Source: Pithys albifrons albifrons (Eukaryota; Chordata; Aves; Passeriformes; Thamnophilidae). Taken from it: a stretch of 64,000 nucleotides of DNA. Positions 26,823 to 63,700 of this stretch are shown in pieces. Where the stretch lies: assembly GCF_047495875.1 (NCBI RefSeq), contig NC_092470.1, positions 19,456,001 to 19,520,000 on the forward strand. Reading direction: 5' to 3'. The stretch's first letter is position 1. Each line of letters begins with the position of its first letter. A program made the position numbers and the translations under genes. Under the pieces are notes generated by a model. The model worked only from the letters and a program-made list of their open reading frames with translations. It had not been told where the DNA came from and did no database searches.

Positions 26823-27100
26823 TGAAGGGGCCTGGGGAGCTTGGGGTGTGCCCAGGCATCATTTGGGCAGAGGAGCCCAGGAGGCTCAGAGTGTGTCTAT
26901 GCATTACTGGGGAACAGAGGCTTGGGGAGCTCAGAGTGTGCCCGGGTATCATTTGGGCACGGGACACTCACGGGTTCAGAGTGTGTCTAAGCATCTATAT
27001 TGGGAGCAGAGGCTGGGGGAGCTCGGAACGTGCGCGGGCGTGATTTGGGTACAGAGGTTCGGAAAGCTCAGAGCGTGTTCGTCCAGCGTTTGGGCAACTG
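26823..27100. repeat. Tandem repeat of about 60-65 bp, 4-5 copies, beside the tRNA gene
   Basis: The pattern GGGGAGCTCAGAGTGTGCCC, CATTTGGGCA, CAGAGG recurs with drift from GGGGAGCTTGGGGTGTGCCC at the left to GGAAAGCTCAGAGCGTGTTC at the right. CpG content rises towards the tRNA. The array ends about 40 bases before the pol III terminator of the tRNA gene. Confidence 0.8.
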
Positions 27101-27140
27101 AGGTCGAAACGAAGCCAAAGAAAAACGGAGAGCAGGAAGG

Positions 27141-27148
27141 AAAAAAAA
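27141..27148 (-). terminator. Pol III terminator of the tRNA-Gln gene
   Basis: Eight T residues on the minus strand begin five bases after the discriminator base of the tRNA (TGAACG then T8). This is a standard RNA polymerase III termination signal and supports an intact tRNA gene rather than a tRNA-derived fragment. Confidence 0.9.
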
Positions 27149-27153
27149 CGTTC

Positions 27154-27225
27154 AGGTTCCACCGAGATTTGAACTCGGATCGCTGGATTCAGAGTCCAGA
27201 GTGCTAACCATTACACCATGGAACC
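27154..27225 (-). tRNA. tRNA-Gln (anticodon CTG)
   Basis: Charges glutamine and reads CAG codons. The 72-base gene folds as a full cloverleaf. The acceptor stem is GGTTCCA with TGGAACC, a perfect 7-bp match, followed by discriminator T. The anticodon stem is CTGGA with TCCAG enclosing the loop CTCTGAA, with CTG as anticodon. The T arm is CCGAG/CTCGG around TTCAAAT. A-box and B-box (GTTCAAATC) promoter elements are internal. No intron is present. It is transcribed away from RAB11A, about 0.8 kb upstream of the RAB11A start codon, and shares its GC-rich upstream region. Confidence 0.97.
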
Positions 27226-27239
27226 GCTGTGACACAACG

Positions 27240-28028
27240 CCCTCCTGGCCGCTCCTTGTGCCTTCCCTGCCCCCGCCCCACCGCTGCGAGTGCCTGGAGG
27301 CTCCGGGCCGGGAGTGCCGGAGGTGTGTTGGTACCGGGGGGCTCCAGGCCGGGGGTGTCAGTGCTGGGAGTGTGTCAGTGCCGGGAGTGCCGGAGGTGTG
27401 TCGGTACTGGGGGGACTGCGGGCCAGGGGTGCCGGTGCCAGTGCCGGAGTCGTGTCGGTGCCGAGGGATGGTGGTGTCGGGAGTATCGGTGTGTCGGTTT
27501 CGGGGGTGCTGGGATTGTATCGGTGCCGGAGGTGTGTCGGTGTCGGGGCGGGCGTGTGCGGGTTCTCCCCGCCGTGCCCCACGGGCGCGGTGCCGGGACC
27601 AGCTACTGGTGCTATGCCTGCCCCGCTCCCCCTGCCCCGGGCGTGGTGCCGGGACTTTGCCGGTGCCAGTGCCGGTCCTGTGCCCGCCCCGCTTCCCCGG
27701 GGAGCGGTGCCGGGACTGTGCCGGTGCCGGTTCTGCGCCATTGCCCATTCCCCGTTCCCCGTTCCCCCCGGTGCCGGTGCCGGTTCTGGGCCATTGCCCC
27801 CGCCCCGGTGCCGGTGCCGGTGCCGGTGCCGGTCCTGGGCCATTGCCCCCGCCCCGGTGGCGGTGCCGGTTCTGTGCCACTCCCCGCTCCCCTCGGCAGC
27901 GGTGCCGGCGCTGCCCCGGAAGGGCGGCGGGCGGGGCGCGGAGGCGGAAGCGCCGCGGCGGCTGCAGGAGGGTCCGGTCGGGCCGGCGCTGCTCCCGCTC
28001 CGCTCGCTCCCGGCCCCTCGCCGCCAGC
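27240..28028 (+). promoter_or_regulatory. RAB11A CpG-island promoter and 5' UTR with minisatellite
   Basis: A dense CpG island runs into exon 1. From about 27,290 to 27,880 it is built of GGTGCCGGTGCCGG-type repeats with GCCATTGCCCCCGCCCCGG units and GC boxes. An ETS-like CCGGAAG lies at about 27,916-27,922, followed by GCGGCGGGCGGGGCGCGG. Transcription probably starts between about 27,900 and 27,970, giving a short 5' UTR. No TATA box is seen. The long open frames on both strands across this island reflect base composition and repeats. Confidence 0.75.
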
Positions 28029-45060
<17,032 letters not shown>

Positions 45061-46540
45061 ATTGTTCCTTCTTTCCTAAAAGGCTGTGTATATTCCCCAG
45101 GTCCAAGATTTAAATATATTTGTAATTCTCGTGGTTACATTCTTGTGTTTAGTCACTGCTTATTCCTTCTGAATTTCTCCATGTCTGAAACACTTTGATT
45201 TCAGTGGTTATAAATCTCTTGGATGTGGCTGCAGTATTTTCCCAACACCGACTTGTCGGTTTGGGTTCAGTAAATTGTTTGGAACTCAACTGATCTCTTC
45301 CCAACATGATGCCCATTAGTCAGAGCACAGAAACCTTTAGTGAGCACCTGAAGACGTTTTTCTGCTCCTCACAAAGCAATTACTGTCAGGTTAACGAGGC
45401 AGATCTCTCTGGGCAGGATAATCTTTCCTTGTCTGAAGGTGTTGCATCCTGCACCCAAAGCTTGGCCAAGCTCCCGCTGCTCTGAAGTGCAATTTTAGTG
45501 TCAGTTCAATGTTTTTGGCTATTCTTCAGGTGGTTGAGTGAAGTTTTGTAGGATATTAGGGGGGAGAAAAAAGAACCATTTGTGAACAAGCAGCAGGTTG
45601 TGGCAGGCTGTGAGGGAGGTGCTGTGGTTTGGCACCTGCTGCAGAGGAGGGTGAAGTGAGGCAGAGCTGCTGTGTCCCTGGGGAAGGGGCTGTGACCCTG
45701 GGGAGGGCTCACTCCAGGCTGGAATGTGCAGTGTGCCTTTGTGGTGCCCCACAGGGCTGGTGGTGTCAGGATTTGAGGATGCCTTTGCCTTTCAAAGGAC
45801 ACAGACTTGAAGGGTGTTGTCATGTATTACATATCACACCTATTAGTGCATGCCACTTATATTAATATATTCAAATGCTTGAGTCGATGAATCAGCAACT
45901 TCAACTACCTGGCCTTAGTCTTCAGTTCTGTGTGATCCAGGGGTTTTAAATTATTCCAGTGGTTTGGTGTCTGTTCTTGAGCAAACCAGCTGGAGTAGTT
46001 GTGCTGCTGGACGTGCTCCTGCTGTGGTGTGTCCAGCCCCTCAGTGGGATGTGCCTGTTCAGGGATACATGACCTGTGCCTTGTGCCACTGCACGTCACC
46101 CTGTGCTGTTCCCAACACGCCAACACTGGGGCCGCGGCCACTGCATTCCTACAGCATCCACAGGAACTGTGTGTTGTGTCAATGCCTGCACTTATTTATA
46201 GATACAGGGAAGTAATGGATTGTAGGGGATGTTCCTCAAACTCTGCTATGACCAGGGGAACACCCACACCTGGCTGGCACTGCCAGCTGTGCTCCATCCC
46301 ACCCCTCCTGTCTCGCGGTGCTCATGATGTGTGAGGCACACGGAAGGCATTGCTGTAGTCGGTCACTTCTTGTTTTTTACTCCATTTCTCCTCCTGGTAT
46401 TAGTTCTGAAGATGCTATTTTGATCTGTTTGTAAATTACTTTGTATTTTATGCATGTACTGTACCTTGATTCATTATTTTTTTAGATTGATTTAAAATAT
46501 ATTCATCCATGATTCTAATAAAGAATTACAGGGGACAACT
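45061..46540 (+). other. RAB11A 3' UTR
   Basis: About 1.5 kb following the TAA. It is AT-rich in parts, and has no open frame of note. The right end is inferred from the polyadenylation signal at 46,517 and the following GT-rich segment. Earlier alternative cleavage sites are possible. Confidence 0.75.
46517..46522 (+). terminator. RAB11A polyadenylation signal AATAAA
   Basis: Canonical AATAAA followed about 25 bases on by a GT-rich downstream element (CTGTGGTGTTGGGTG). It is the best-supported end of the RAB11A transcript in this window. Confidence 0.8.
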
Positions 46541-46544
46541 CACT

Positions 46545-49500
46545 GTGGTGTTGGGTGCACTTTTTGGGAGAGCTGGGCTTTGGCATGAAGGTTTTTCCAA
46601 GGAAGCCGGTGAGCTCCTTGGAGCAGGCAGTGAGAAGATGAAGTGGAAGAGCTGCTGGAAAAGGAACTGGAAAGGTTGTTGTTAACGCGGTAGTTTTCCC
46701 TCAGGGCAGGTCTGCAGCTTTCAGAGCCAGTCTGGCAGCTTCAGGGAGCTTCTGCACTCAGAAACTCTGTGGGTTCACTCCAGGCAAACCTCTGAATAGC
46801 CTTAACAAACCTGATTTTTTTCGCCCATGTTGCCACCAGTAAGAAAATCCCGTGGGACACAAAGTGCTGCCTTTCTGCAGGAACTGATGACAAGGTGATT
46901 TCACTCTGCTTTCTCTTCTCATTCCTGTGAGCAGGTAACTCGACTCAACTGTCACACCAGCTCTGGATTCCATGTGGTTTTAGGCAAAACTTCCTCCTGC
47001 AGCAGCTGGAATTGCAGAGCAGCCAGTGGGAGCACAAACCGCTGTGGGAGACAAAATCCAGTGGGTGTGCACAGAGAGGGAACTGCTTACTTGGGAATGC
47101 CTTTGCCTCCTGGTCTGGGGCTCTCTGCGGCCTTTTCCTGGGCTGTGGCAGCAGATCCTGGCTGGCCTGGGACAGGACGCTGCTGGGACAGGACAGTATT
47201 CCATCTGAACACTGACCCAGTGGGGGATTGTTGGTGTTTAGCTGCTGGTTAATCATCCTGTTCCATAATTGGCATTACTTGTGTACTGAAGTGCCTCTCC
47301 CTGCTAATGGAGACAACTGATGGTAACAGGCACTGCTTTGGGTCCTGAAAGGAGCTTTCTGAGATTCTGGGAACTCCACAGAATGATGCAAAATGGGCTT
47401 TCTTGGCAGAAGGTTTTGCTGTCATTTATGTATTTGACAGTCCCAGTTTACCAATAATGAAACTGTTCATGTGGTTCCTGTGTTTGATGGGAGCTGATGT
47501 TCTGACTCTTAAGAAGAAAGGACATTTTTATTAAGCTAGAATTACTTATTCTATCAGTTCAAAACCTGATGAATTTCCAGCCTTAAACAGCTTATTGAGT
47601 GTGTCTTGTCAAATGGGAAGATTCCACACTGGGCTTTAGTTAACAAGATTTTTAGAAATACAAAGCAGAGACTGAAGAGCTCCAGCACGTCGCAGTGCTC
47701 GTTGCCTGGGAATCATTTGAAGGTGTTTCTGCTGCAGGTCTGTGCTCCAGGTTTACTGACTGTGCTCCCTGGGGGCTGCTGGGGCAGCTGCCACGTGTCC
47801 TGTGTGTGGCACCCCTGCTGGGATGGACACCCCAGGATCCTCACACCCCTGGCAGTGGCCCAGGGCACTGTGACCACAGCACACCACAGCATGTGAGGAT
47901 CAGTGAGTGGTGCTGGCACAGGCCCAGGGGGTGTGTGGCTTGTCCAGCTGGGACTGTGCGTGCTCAGGACTCACCTCCAGCCCACTGAGGAACTGCCAGA
48001 GGTGCACAGACCCACTCACCTCTTGGTTTCACACCAGGCCTTCCTGCAGGTGAATCTGGAATGGCAGCACTGGGTTTTCCAAGCAATCCCACCTTTCCTG
48101 CCCTGTGCCCATGGGGATGTTGGGCAGCCCCTTCCTGAGCAGCCACATCATCTGCAGAATCCAGACCTGTGCATGGGCTGGATGTTTGCTCTGCCAATGA
48201 GTACGTTTGAGAACTACACAGTGAGAGAAACTCCATTTATTTTGTACAAGGTAGGATACCTTTGCACAGTGAACAAATATATTACAAATCTGTCTTGCCT
48301 TAAAAAAGTATTGCCATTTTGGTGCCTGTTTCCTAAGCTAATGCTAATATACAAGAAGGTACCTTTTTTGTTGGTTTTGCTTGGTTTTTTCCAGTTAAGC
48401 TCTATGCACATCGTTGCATTTGGTTTCAAAATCCTGCTTTGAAAAAAACAAACAACCAACAGCTGAGCACATCTCTGCTCTCTGGAGTCTCACTGCAAAC
48501 TACAGCAACTCACAGCCATGGGTCAGGCTGGCAGTGGGGTCTTGTGCTGGGTCTCAAGGTGGGTCTTAGCAAGAGTGTTCCTTATCCAACCGCCTTTCTC
48601 TGGATATTTTTGAGGTAAGTCCTTCTAATCATGTAAATAAAATTATATTCTTACTGGCCCTACAAAACAATTGTTTCCTTACATCTCAAATAAGGCTTTC
48701 CTGGAAAACAAAACTGCTATTGCTGCTCAGCCAGGCCCCCATGCACACATGCAGCATTCAGGGAAGGGCGTGGGAATGATCCTGTGGCATTGCTACTACA
48801 GGAGCCTGGGGGGGTCTCTGGGCTCAGCCTGGGGGGCTCAGAGCCAGCCCCACCACCCAGCAGGTCCTTGCTCCAAGGACAGGCTCCCAGGGCCAGGATA
48901 TCCAGGGAGAGGCTCCCAGGGCCAGGATATCCAAGGACAGGCTCCCAGAATATCCCAGGACAGGCTCCCAGGGCCAGGATATCCAAGGACAGGCTCCCAG
49001 GGTTGGGATATCCAGGGAGAGGCTCCCAGGGCCACGATATCCAGGGAGAGGCTCTCAGGATATCCAAGGACAGGCTCCCAGGATATCCGAGGATGGGGTC
49101 CCAGGGCCAGGATATCCAAGGACAGGCTCCCAGAGCCAGGATAACCAAGGACAGGCTCCCAGGATATCCCAGGACAGGCTCCCAGGGTCAGGATGCTCCC
49201 AGGGGTGCCCTGCCAGGGGCTGCAATCCCAGGCTGACCCCCCTGCAAGGGCACAACCGTGTCCCCCGTGGTGCTCTGGGGGATCCCGTGCCTGGTCCCAC
49301 TCAGAGCCACAATCCAGTCGCTCCCTCTGAGCTGGAAGGGGCTCCCCTGGCCAGTCCCAAGCCCAGCAGGCCAGCCCAGTGATGGTGCTGTGAGCAAACT
49401 GGTGGGGCTGGTGTGGTTCTCTTCTGCTTCCATCAGGCTGGTCAATGTGCAACAGAATTTCTTACTATATTTAAGAGGCATCAACTTGCTACTTCCACGC

Positions 49501-50370
49501 TTTGCCTAATTAAATTACATACTCAGAGTCAATACTACTTCATGCTCAAAATCTACAAGGAACTAACGGCAAGTACTCTACTTTCTAGGTCAATAAAGAT
49601 AATAAATAAAAAAAAAATCATGGTGGCTCAGTCCAAAGCTTTACCAGGGGTCAGCCCTGTGATAATTTACTTCACAAACAGCTGCTGAAAAAGAAAACCC
49701 AGTTTCAGCTCAATTTAATGACATTTCAGGTAGAATCACCAATGGATAAATTGCACTACATGGTAATGCACATCAAATCAAAGGGTGTGCTCGGTGCTGA
49801 CAGTCAGCCATGAGGAGGTGCTGGGGGCAGATGGGAGAGAGAAGCCGATGGGGCTCAGCTTTGGGAAAGGAAACCAAACCAGGGCTGGTCTGTGCAAACC
49901 TGCAGCTCCCCAGGGCAGGACACAGAGGGGCAGCAGCTCCCAGGCCTGACAGGTCTGCTGCATTTGGCCAACAAAAGAGAAGCTGTGGAAGGGAAAGTAA
50001 AGCCCACATGTGTGCCAATGAAACGTGTGGTGAGGAGACTCATTGTGGAAACTGGTCCTCAGCAAAGATCAGGGGATGTTCAGAAGGATTTAAAAACCTG
50101 CACAGAAGTATCTGTGTTAGTATTTCTCAACTCAAATTCTCTGAACATAAAGATGAGTATCTCAGTGCTAATTACCAAGCATGATCTGCACAGGTGATGG
50201 CAGTAAATGAGGTTCCCAGACAGTGAAATGACAAGTTTCCCTGCTCTTGTTCAGAAAAATGTCCATTCCCATGACAAAGATGAAAATAAATTCCAGTGCA
50301 TTCCTGGTCACCTTGTTCCTAACAGCAAAAGGTTTCTTGATGCAGTTGGCAGAAATGTACATCTCTAAGT
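46545..50370. other. Convergent intergenic region between RAB11A and MEGF11
   Basis: About 3.8 kb between the two 3' ends, possibly including a longer MEGF11 3' UTR (another minus-strand AATAAA lies at 48,241-48,236). It contains the minisatellite at 48,870-49,195. No gene is recognised in it. Confidence 0.65.
48870..49195. repeat. Minisatellite with GGATATCC core, units about 18-30 bp
   Basis: Roughly a dozen units combine GGCTCCCAGGGCCAGGATAT and CCAAGGACA or CCAGGGAGA. Short units lacking GGGCC alternate with long ones. Translated frames show the matching period on both strands and are not genes. Confidence 0.93.
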
Positions 50371-50371
50371 C

Positions 50372-50705
50372 CTTCTACTTAGCATGTTTTTGTGGTTTAT
50401 TTTACAGCAAAGCCAGGGTTAGAATACACACCACGGAGAGTTTTTGCCTGGAGCACGTGGACACCTTCCTGGGGTGAGGCACTCCAGCCACACATGGAGG
50501 AGGTTCTGTTAGTTCCAGGTACCCATATAAAAATGTCTTTATAAATAACATCATGCAGCAGTTGGCCCAAGCTGATGTTGTGTCACGACAGGTCCTATGT
50601 AAGCCAGTCCAGTTCCGTCAGCACCGCACAGGGCAGGGCAGGAACGGCCCCTCCTCTCTCCCCCAGTCTGTGTGGGCAGCCCAGTGCCCAGGGGAGTCCA
50701 TCCCT
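50372..50705 (-). other. MEGF11 3' UTR (proximal end)
   Basis: Follows the TAG on the minus strand. The left end is inferred from AATAAA at 50,401-50,396 (minus strand) plus typical cleavage distance. The human gene has a longer 3' UTR as far as I recall, so distal sites further left are possible. Confidence 0.5.
50396..50401 (-). terminator. Candidate MEGF11 proximal polyadenylation signal
   Basis: TTTATT on the plus strand, AATAAA on the minus strand, about 305 bases after the MEGF11 stop codon. Confidence 0.5.
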
Positions 50706-57736
<7,031 letters not shown>

Positions 57737-60700
57737 CTGCATGAAAATGATATACAATGGAAAACAAATAAATATTTATGTAAATTGGATTGCTTTGACT
57801 GCTGAGCAGCATATATTCTTCCCTCTAAATTGTACATCAAGGCCCTCATTTAGGGAGGTTCTTAAGCACATCCTCAGCTGTGAGCACACCCTCAGCTCCA
57901 GTGGGGAGCCAGTGCCTGCCTGGAATTCTGCATGTGCTTAAGAGCTCCTGTGGAAGGGAGGCCTTCCTGCAGCAGGGCTACCAGGAACAGCCATCCATCA
58001 GGAGATCAGCAAAAATCACCTGCTGGTACATTCAGCACTGCAACACTGGGTTGGATTGGTGAAAGAAGCCTGGAACGTGTCCTTTCACAAGTTGTGTGAC
58101 ATCACTCAGTGACTAATTTTAGGCTTTGTTTTGTTTGTGGTTATTTCACTCACAGCTTTAGACTCTGAGGTGTTCACAATCTGCTTAAGTGACCTACTGT
58201 AAATGTGCACAGTCCAATAACTGGTGTGACAACAGTCCCTAAGAGCCCACTGTGGTCTGACAGTGCAGCACAAGGGCAGAGCTGGCAGCAACACCTTGTG
58301 CAGCTCCACAGGAACTTGGTGCTCCTCATGGAAGCAGAGACAGAAGGGGATGGGAACCCCTTCTGTTTTCACTCCTGCAGAGGACCCTCCACATCAATCC
58401 AAAGGAAAATCTAATGTAAGCCTTTAAATCTGCTTAGCTATAGACTCTGCTGTTCCTTATTGACCAGGAAAATCGATACCAATGTGGTTACTCAGAAACG
58501 TCCTTGTGGCTGATGGGATTCCCAGTGCAGGGACTGGGTTAGACTGGGCAGAGAGCCCTGCCCAGTGTGTCCCAGAGCCCCCCTGTCCTTGGGTGCCCTC
58601 TGTCTCTGCAGGAGCTGTCACAGCCACAGGCAATGCTGTCCCACTGCCTGTTCCATCACAGCTCTGCTTTTTTTGCTAAATAAGGAAAATGCCTAAATCA
58701 GACAATGGATGTGTTGCTGGCACATCAAAGACATGCCAAGCTTTGCTGTGGCTCTCAGAGCCCATTCCTGAGCACAGCCCAAGGTTGGTGGTGCCCCAAT
58801 GGCTCTCTGGGGCCCTTTTGGCTAGGAGTGACCCCCAATCCACTGGAGCCCCTTCTGCTCTGTGTCCCACCACTGCCCCTGGGCCAGTGCCCAGCCTCAC
58901 CCTGGCACAGAGGGCACTGGGAGCTTTGAGGAGCTCCCACACAGCAGGATTAGCTCAGGGCTGTCTTTCCCTCCTGGACTGTGCCAGGGCAGAGTCTTGA
59001 GTGAGGAGGATGGAGCTCAGTCACCCCTTGGCTGCCACCCCAAGGGTGGGGCTCCCTTTGCCAGCAGTGCTGCTGCCCAGGGCCATCCCTGGTGGGCACA
59101 TGTCCTCCTGCCAGGGCTGAGCCAACCTCCAGGGGCAGGAACCCCCAGCAGTGTTTGGGCAGCTTCCCGTGGTGCCCCCAGGCTGGGGCAGGAGCATCTG
59201 CAGAGCTCCCAGCAGGGCACAGGGCAGCAAAGGGCACCCAGGCTGACCCCTGGGGAGCTGCACTACTCCCTGTAATTCTGCCTTTAGTTTTCTCTTTTAT
59301 CTGCTATAATACTGTGGGTTTATGACCCATTTTTGTGTATTCACTGTGTTCCTCAGGAGGGGAAATGAATGATGGGCACATTATTTTTTAAGCTGCAGAA
59401 GGAGCTAATATGGAAAAGCCTGAGCAGGCCAGCAATGGGGCACTTGAGGAAAGTCCAGGTTTAACTCTGGAGCTGAATTATCTGCTGGGTGAAGTCAGAG
59501 GCTTGGCTGGAAATATTTCCCACACCTCTTGGCTTTGAGCAAAATGCCAAGTCAGCTGTGAATCAACCTGAGTGGCTTTGGCCCTGTGGAATAAATGCAG
59601 CTCCCAGTCCCTCACACTTCAGTCTCTGCATCCAGGACTGTGCTAAGAAAACATGACACATAAAGCCCAGCACTGCAGCCAAGGGGCACAACAACCCTCC
59701 CTGGGCTCAGGGGTGGCTCAGGGCCTCTGACCTGCCTGGGAGAGGAGCTGGAAGGGAAGCTGGCAGTGCCACTGCCCAGTGCACGCTGGATTAGAGCAAA
59801 CACCAACCACAGGGCAAAGAATTCCTGCTCTCCAACTGGAGATGGAGAACAAGCCCCTCCTTGGAACAGGGCTGGGCTGCCGTGGGAGGGCAGTGACACA
59901 CAGGGAGGTGACAAAGCTGCCTCTTCTTGGCACCAAAGGAGGGTCTCCAAACTGATCTCTCGAGCCATGTCCATGGGAATCACTTGTGCTCAGCCCCAGA
60001 CCCAACTCCCTGCACAGATGGGATCAGGGCTCAGACAAAGCCTGACATGTGAAGCTCCCAAGCAAATGTACCAGCAGTGAAAATACAGGTCTTGTCCCTG
60101 CATTTCCCACTTGGAATGAACATGCACCTGGAAAACAGTCCTGCAAAACAGGTAAAACACCTGCAGCTGGTGAGATCCACTGGAATTAAGAAAACTCCTT
60201 GTGATTGCAGGTTTTAGAGGATGAGTGTGTGAGTTAATTTTCATGTGGATATTCCCACAACTTCCTTTGCCCCAACTGTAATTCATATTTAGGACAATTT
60301 CTAACACGCCTACAGATGACTCTGTGAGCCTGAGGCTGCTCAGCTGGTTGGTCCCATCCTGTGGGGTCACTGCCACAGCTGGAGGGGACCAGGAGAGCTG
60401 AGGGGTTTCCATCCATTCCAAACTTCTCTTCATTCCTCTTCCCTTTCCCTCCAAGTTCTCTGCCCACCTCTTGCTCACACTTCTCTCCAGGACACTTCTC
60501 AGGTCCCAGCAGAGGAGCTCTGAGTTGCCCAAGACTATTTTAACTGTTTTAATGAATCCAGCCCTGCCCAAAGCTTGGCTGCTCCTCCAAACCATGAGCT
60601 GGGGCATCTGTGCCATAAACCCGAGGCTGGTGGTGGATGGGAAGGTGCAACACGTCCTGAGCTGTGGCACTTCCACCACGATGCAGTGGAAGGGCAGGAC

Positions 60701-63700
60701 CCTGTGGGACCTCACTGGGCCTCACTAATATTCCATGTTCACAATTCAGAATTGGAGGTTTTCACTTCTCTCCTGAAGTTTGCACAGGTGGAACCTGTGG
60801 GTTTTGTAATACCAAGAAATGAAAATATTTTACAGTTTCATGTAAAAATGGCTCTGATCTGAGCAAGGACTCAACATTATGAAAGTCAGCATGAGCAGGC
60901 ATTAATCTGGTACTGAAAAGGAAGGAAAAAGATCATTTTCATCAATTAGTGTGAAAAAGGAAAGAAAAAGATACCCTGGATGCAAAATGCCATGGGAAAA
61001 CTGGGAATGTTGCTGGAGACCCCTTAGCTAAAGTATTTATCACTGCTCACTGCAGAGGCTTTTGGCATTGCTTGTGCTGGTAAAATAAAATGCATGAATG
61101 CAGGACAGATGTGGCACACAGGGAGCTCAGGACACAGCAAGATAAACACAAAGAAAGCAAAAATGGGCAAAAAAAGCGCAGCAAAATGGTAAAAATAAAA
61201 TGAACTTGCTTTGAGGGGGGTTTGGAAAGGGTGACCCCCCTCCCTGTCATGTCCAGATAAACACACAGCAGTTCTGCAGGTTGTTTACAGGAGAAACACT
61301 GATGGTTTTAGTGAATGATGAAGAGTTTGGCACTGGGGCTGGGCAGGTTTGTGATTTTCCTGATGCAGGGAAGGCTCTCCCTGCGGAGCCAGGGCTGGCC
61401 TGGGGGCACGAGGGGATGGCCCTGCTGCCTGTGCCCCTTCCTTTGCCACGTGAGCTCTGACACAGCTGCCCTTAAACACCCCAAAATGCCCCTTAATGCT
61501 GCACTTGCCTCCCCACAGCATATTTTCAGTGAGATATCAGTAATCCCAGTAAAGAAAAGGGCAAATCCTTCTGCCACTGAGAAGCCAAACTGCAAGTGCT
61601 CAGACAGCAAAACAAACAGCTGGGGAGGATTTGAGCTGAGCTGCTCAAAACCCTGTTAAAACTTAAGCCAGGGAGAGTAAACTCAGACCAGGCAATGAAA
61701 CTTCCCTCTTGGCTTGGCTGCACTGGCTCAGTATTGCCTGGGAACTGGGCATGGTGTGATTTACTGGGAGCTCCACACTCCTCCAGCAGCCCAGAGTTCA
61801 GGGCTGAGCTTTATCAGGCATGAAAGAAAAGAAAAAAAGTCCCAAATTGGAACTCTGAATGTCCTCAATCCTTAGAAAAACATTTTTGGAGTAGATAATA
61901 GTGATTCAAGCCAGTAACCTTGGAAGGGGAGAATGGAATGAATATTGACTCTGCTTTTCTAGTCTGTGGTTTGTGGTAAAGGAAACAATTCTCAATTCTC
62001 CATCTTTCACTCCTGGCAATTCTGTTGGTGAAATAAAGACAACACCAATATTCATCCTTACTGTTAATGCCTTTATGAAAGGCTGATTTGGGTTTGGAAT
62101 TGCTCTAAAGGCTACTGAGGTGATTAAAGTGTTTAAAAATTACTGACCTAGTTCATTCAGAAAGCTGTAGGGTCTCCAGTCTGCAGTTTCTCTGTCAAGG
62201 GTTTTGTTACTGAGCTGTTCAAAAAGTATGATAATGAGTTAATGCTGGAAGAAACAGGCAGTGCCCACCCCAGACTAAGCCCAGGGACCAAGAGGGGAGA
62301 GGAACGTTCCCTTGGCCTCACATTTCATCCTTTATCTCTGGCAGTTGCTCACCAGCATTAGGGCAAATCACAAAGGGAAGGCACCCAGCGAGCGATGGGC
62401 ACAGCCATGCTGGGACACACGGGGTGCCCGGGGGGCCTGCGGGCAGGGGGCACATGCTGCAGCAATGATGGACATGGATGGCCCCAACCCACCTACCCAG
62501 CATGCAGGCAGGGCTGTGTGGCACTGAGGGCAGGGGCTGAGCCATCCGTGTGCCCAGGGAAAGGAGACAACGACAGGAGTTCTCTCAATTCAAGGAAAAT
62601 ACCCCTGGCACCGGAGCAGCACCACGCCCTGTGCAGACCTGCCAGGGCTGCCCCAGACACTGCTGCTGCTGCAAAAACACCCCTCCAGCGTGCCAGCTGG
62701 ACCCTCTGAGCACCTGGGAAAGGCTGCTGGGCACTGCCCACCCGTGCCAACCTGCTCTGGACTCCTCTGCCCCCTGCCCAAGCCTCACTGCAGCAAGAGA
62801 GTGCTCAAACACAACACGGTGCCAGCCACGGGATGGGCATTCTGGAGACCTGGGGGGAGTCACTGGGGCATCTCTGTGGGCAGGGAAGGAGAGGGGCTGC
62901 AGTTTGGGGGCACAGACTCCTCCAGCCTGGGGCTCCACTCTGCAAAGCCCTGCAGTGGTGATCAGCTGAGTCCCAGCAGGGACAGTCTGGGAACTGCTGT
63001 ACTTGCTAAAGCTGCTGAGTTCTCCTCCTTGACACTCTCCCCTTGAAAGCCACACCTGCTGGAAGGCAGCTGGTCCTGAGGAAGTGTCAACCCAAGGGCA
63101 AAGCCCAACCCTGTTTCTGAAAAGTTAAAGTCAGGAGCCATCCCTGCTCTCCTGTGTCTGCTTCAGGGTGGGAATCCTCCTGCTTCCAGGGTGGGAATCC
63201 TCCTGCCTCTGTTCAGAGTGCTCAGCTCTGCTATTTTACTGTGTTTACAAGAAAGTGCTTAACAAAAGGAGGCTAAAATTGAAAGAAAATTTTCAAAACT
63301 ACCATAACATTTCCTTTTTGCCAATCTCTCATTAATTTTTGCTTAGCATGTTCAGAGCAATCCCTGCCCAGCTGCAGGGGCTGATCTCCAACCCAGTTCC
63401 TGATCTCCAACCCAACTGCTGATCTGCAACCCAAATGCTGATTTTTCACCCAACTGCTGATCTCCAACTCAGTTCCTGGTCTCCAACTCAGCTGTTGATC
63501 TCCAATCTAAATGCTGATTTCCAGCCCTAATCCTGATTTCCAGCCCAACTGCTGATTCCAGCCCAGCTGCACCACTCAGAGAACATTCATTAAAGTCTTG
63601 GGGCTTCTATTAAAAGCTGTGGGTTTGCAGGGTTTATAAATCAGCTCACAAACCTAAAATTTGGCATGAAGAGCTACGGGCTAGAATTGATTTTTTTTAA

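Noticed and set aside
48870..49195. Regular repeats that could suggest a CRISPR-like array
   Set aside because: Units are contiguous, without unique spacers, in a vertebrate genome. It is a minisatellite.
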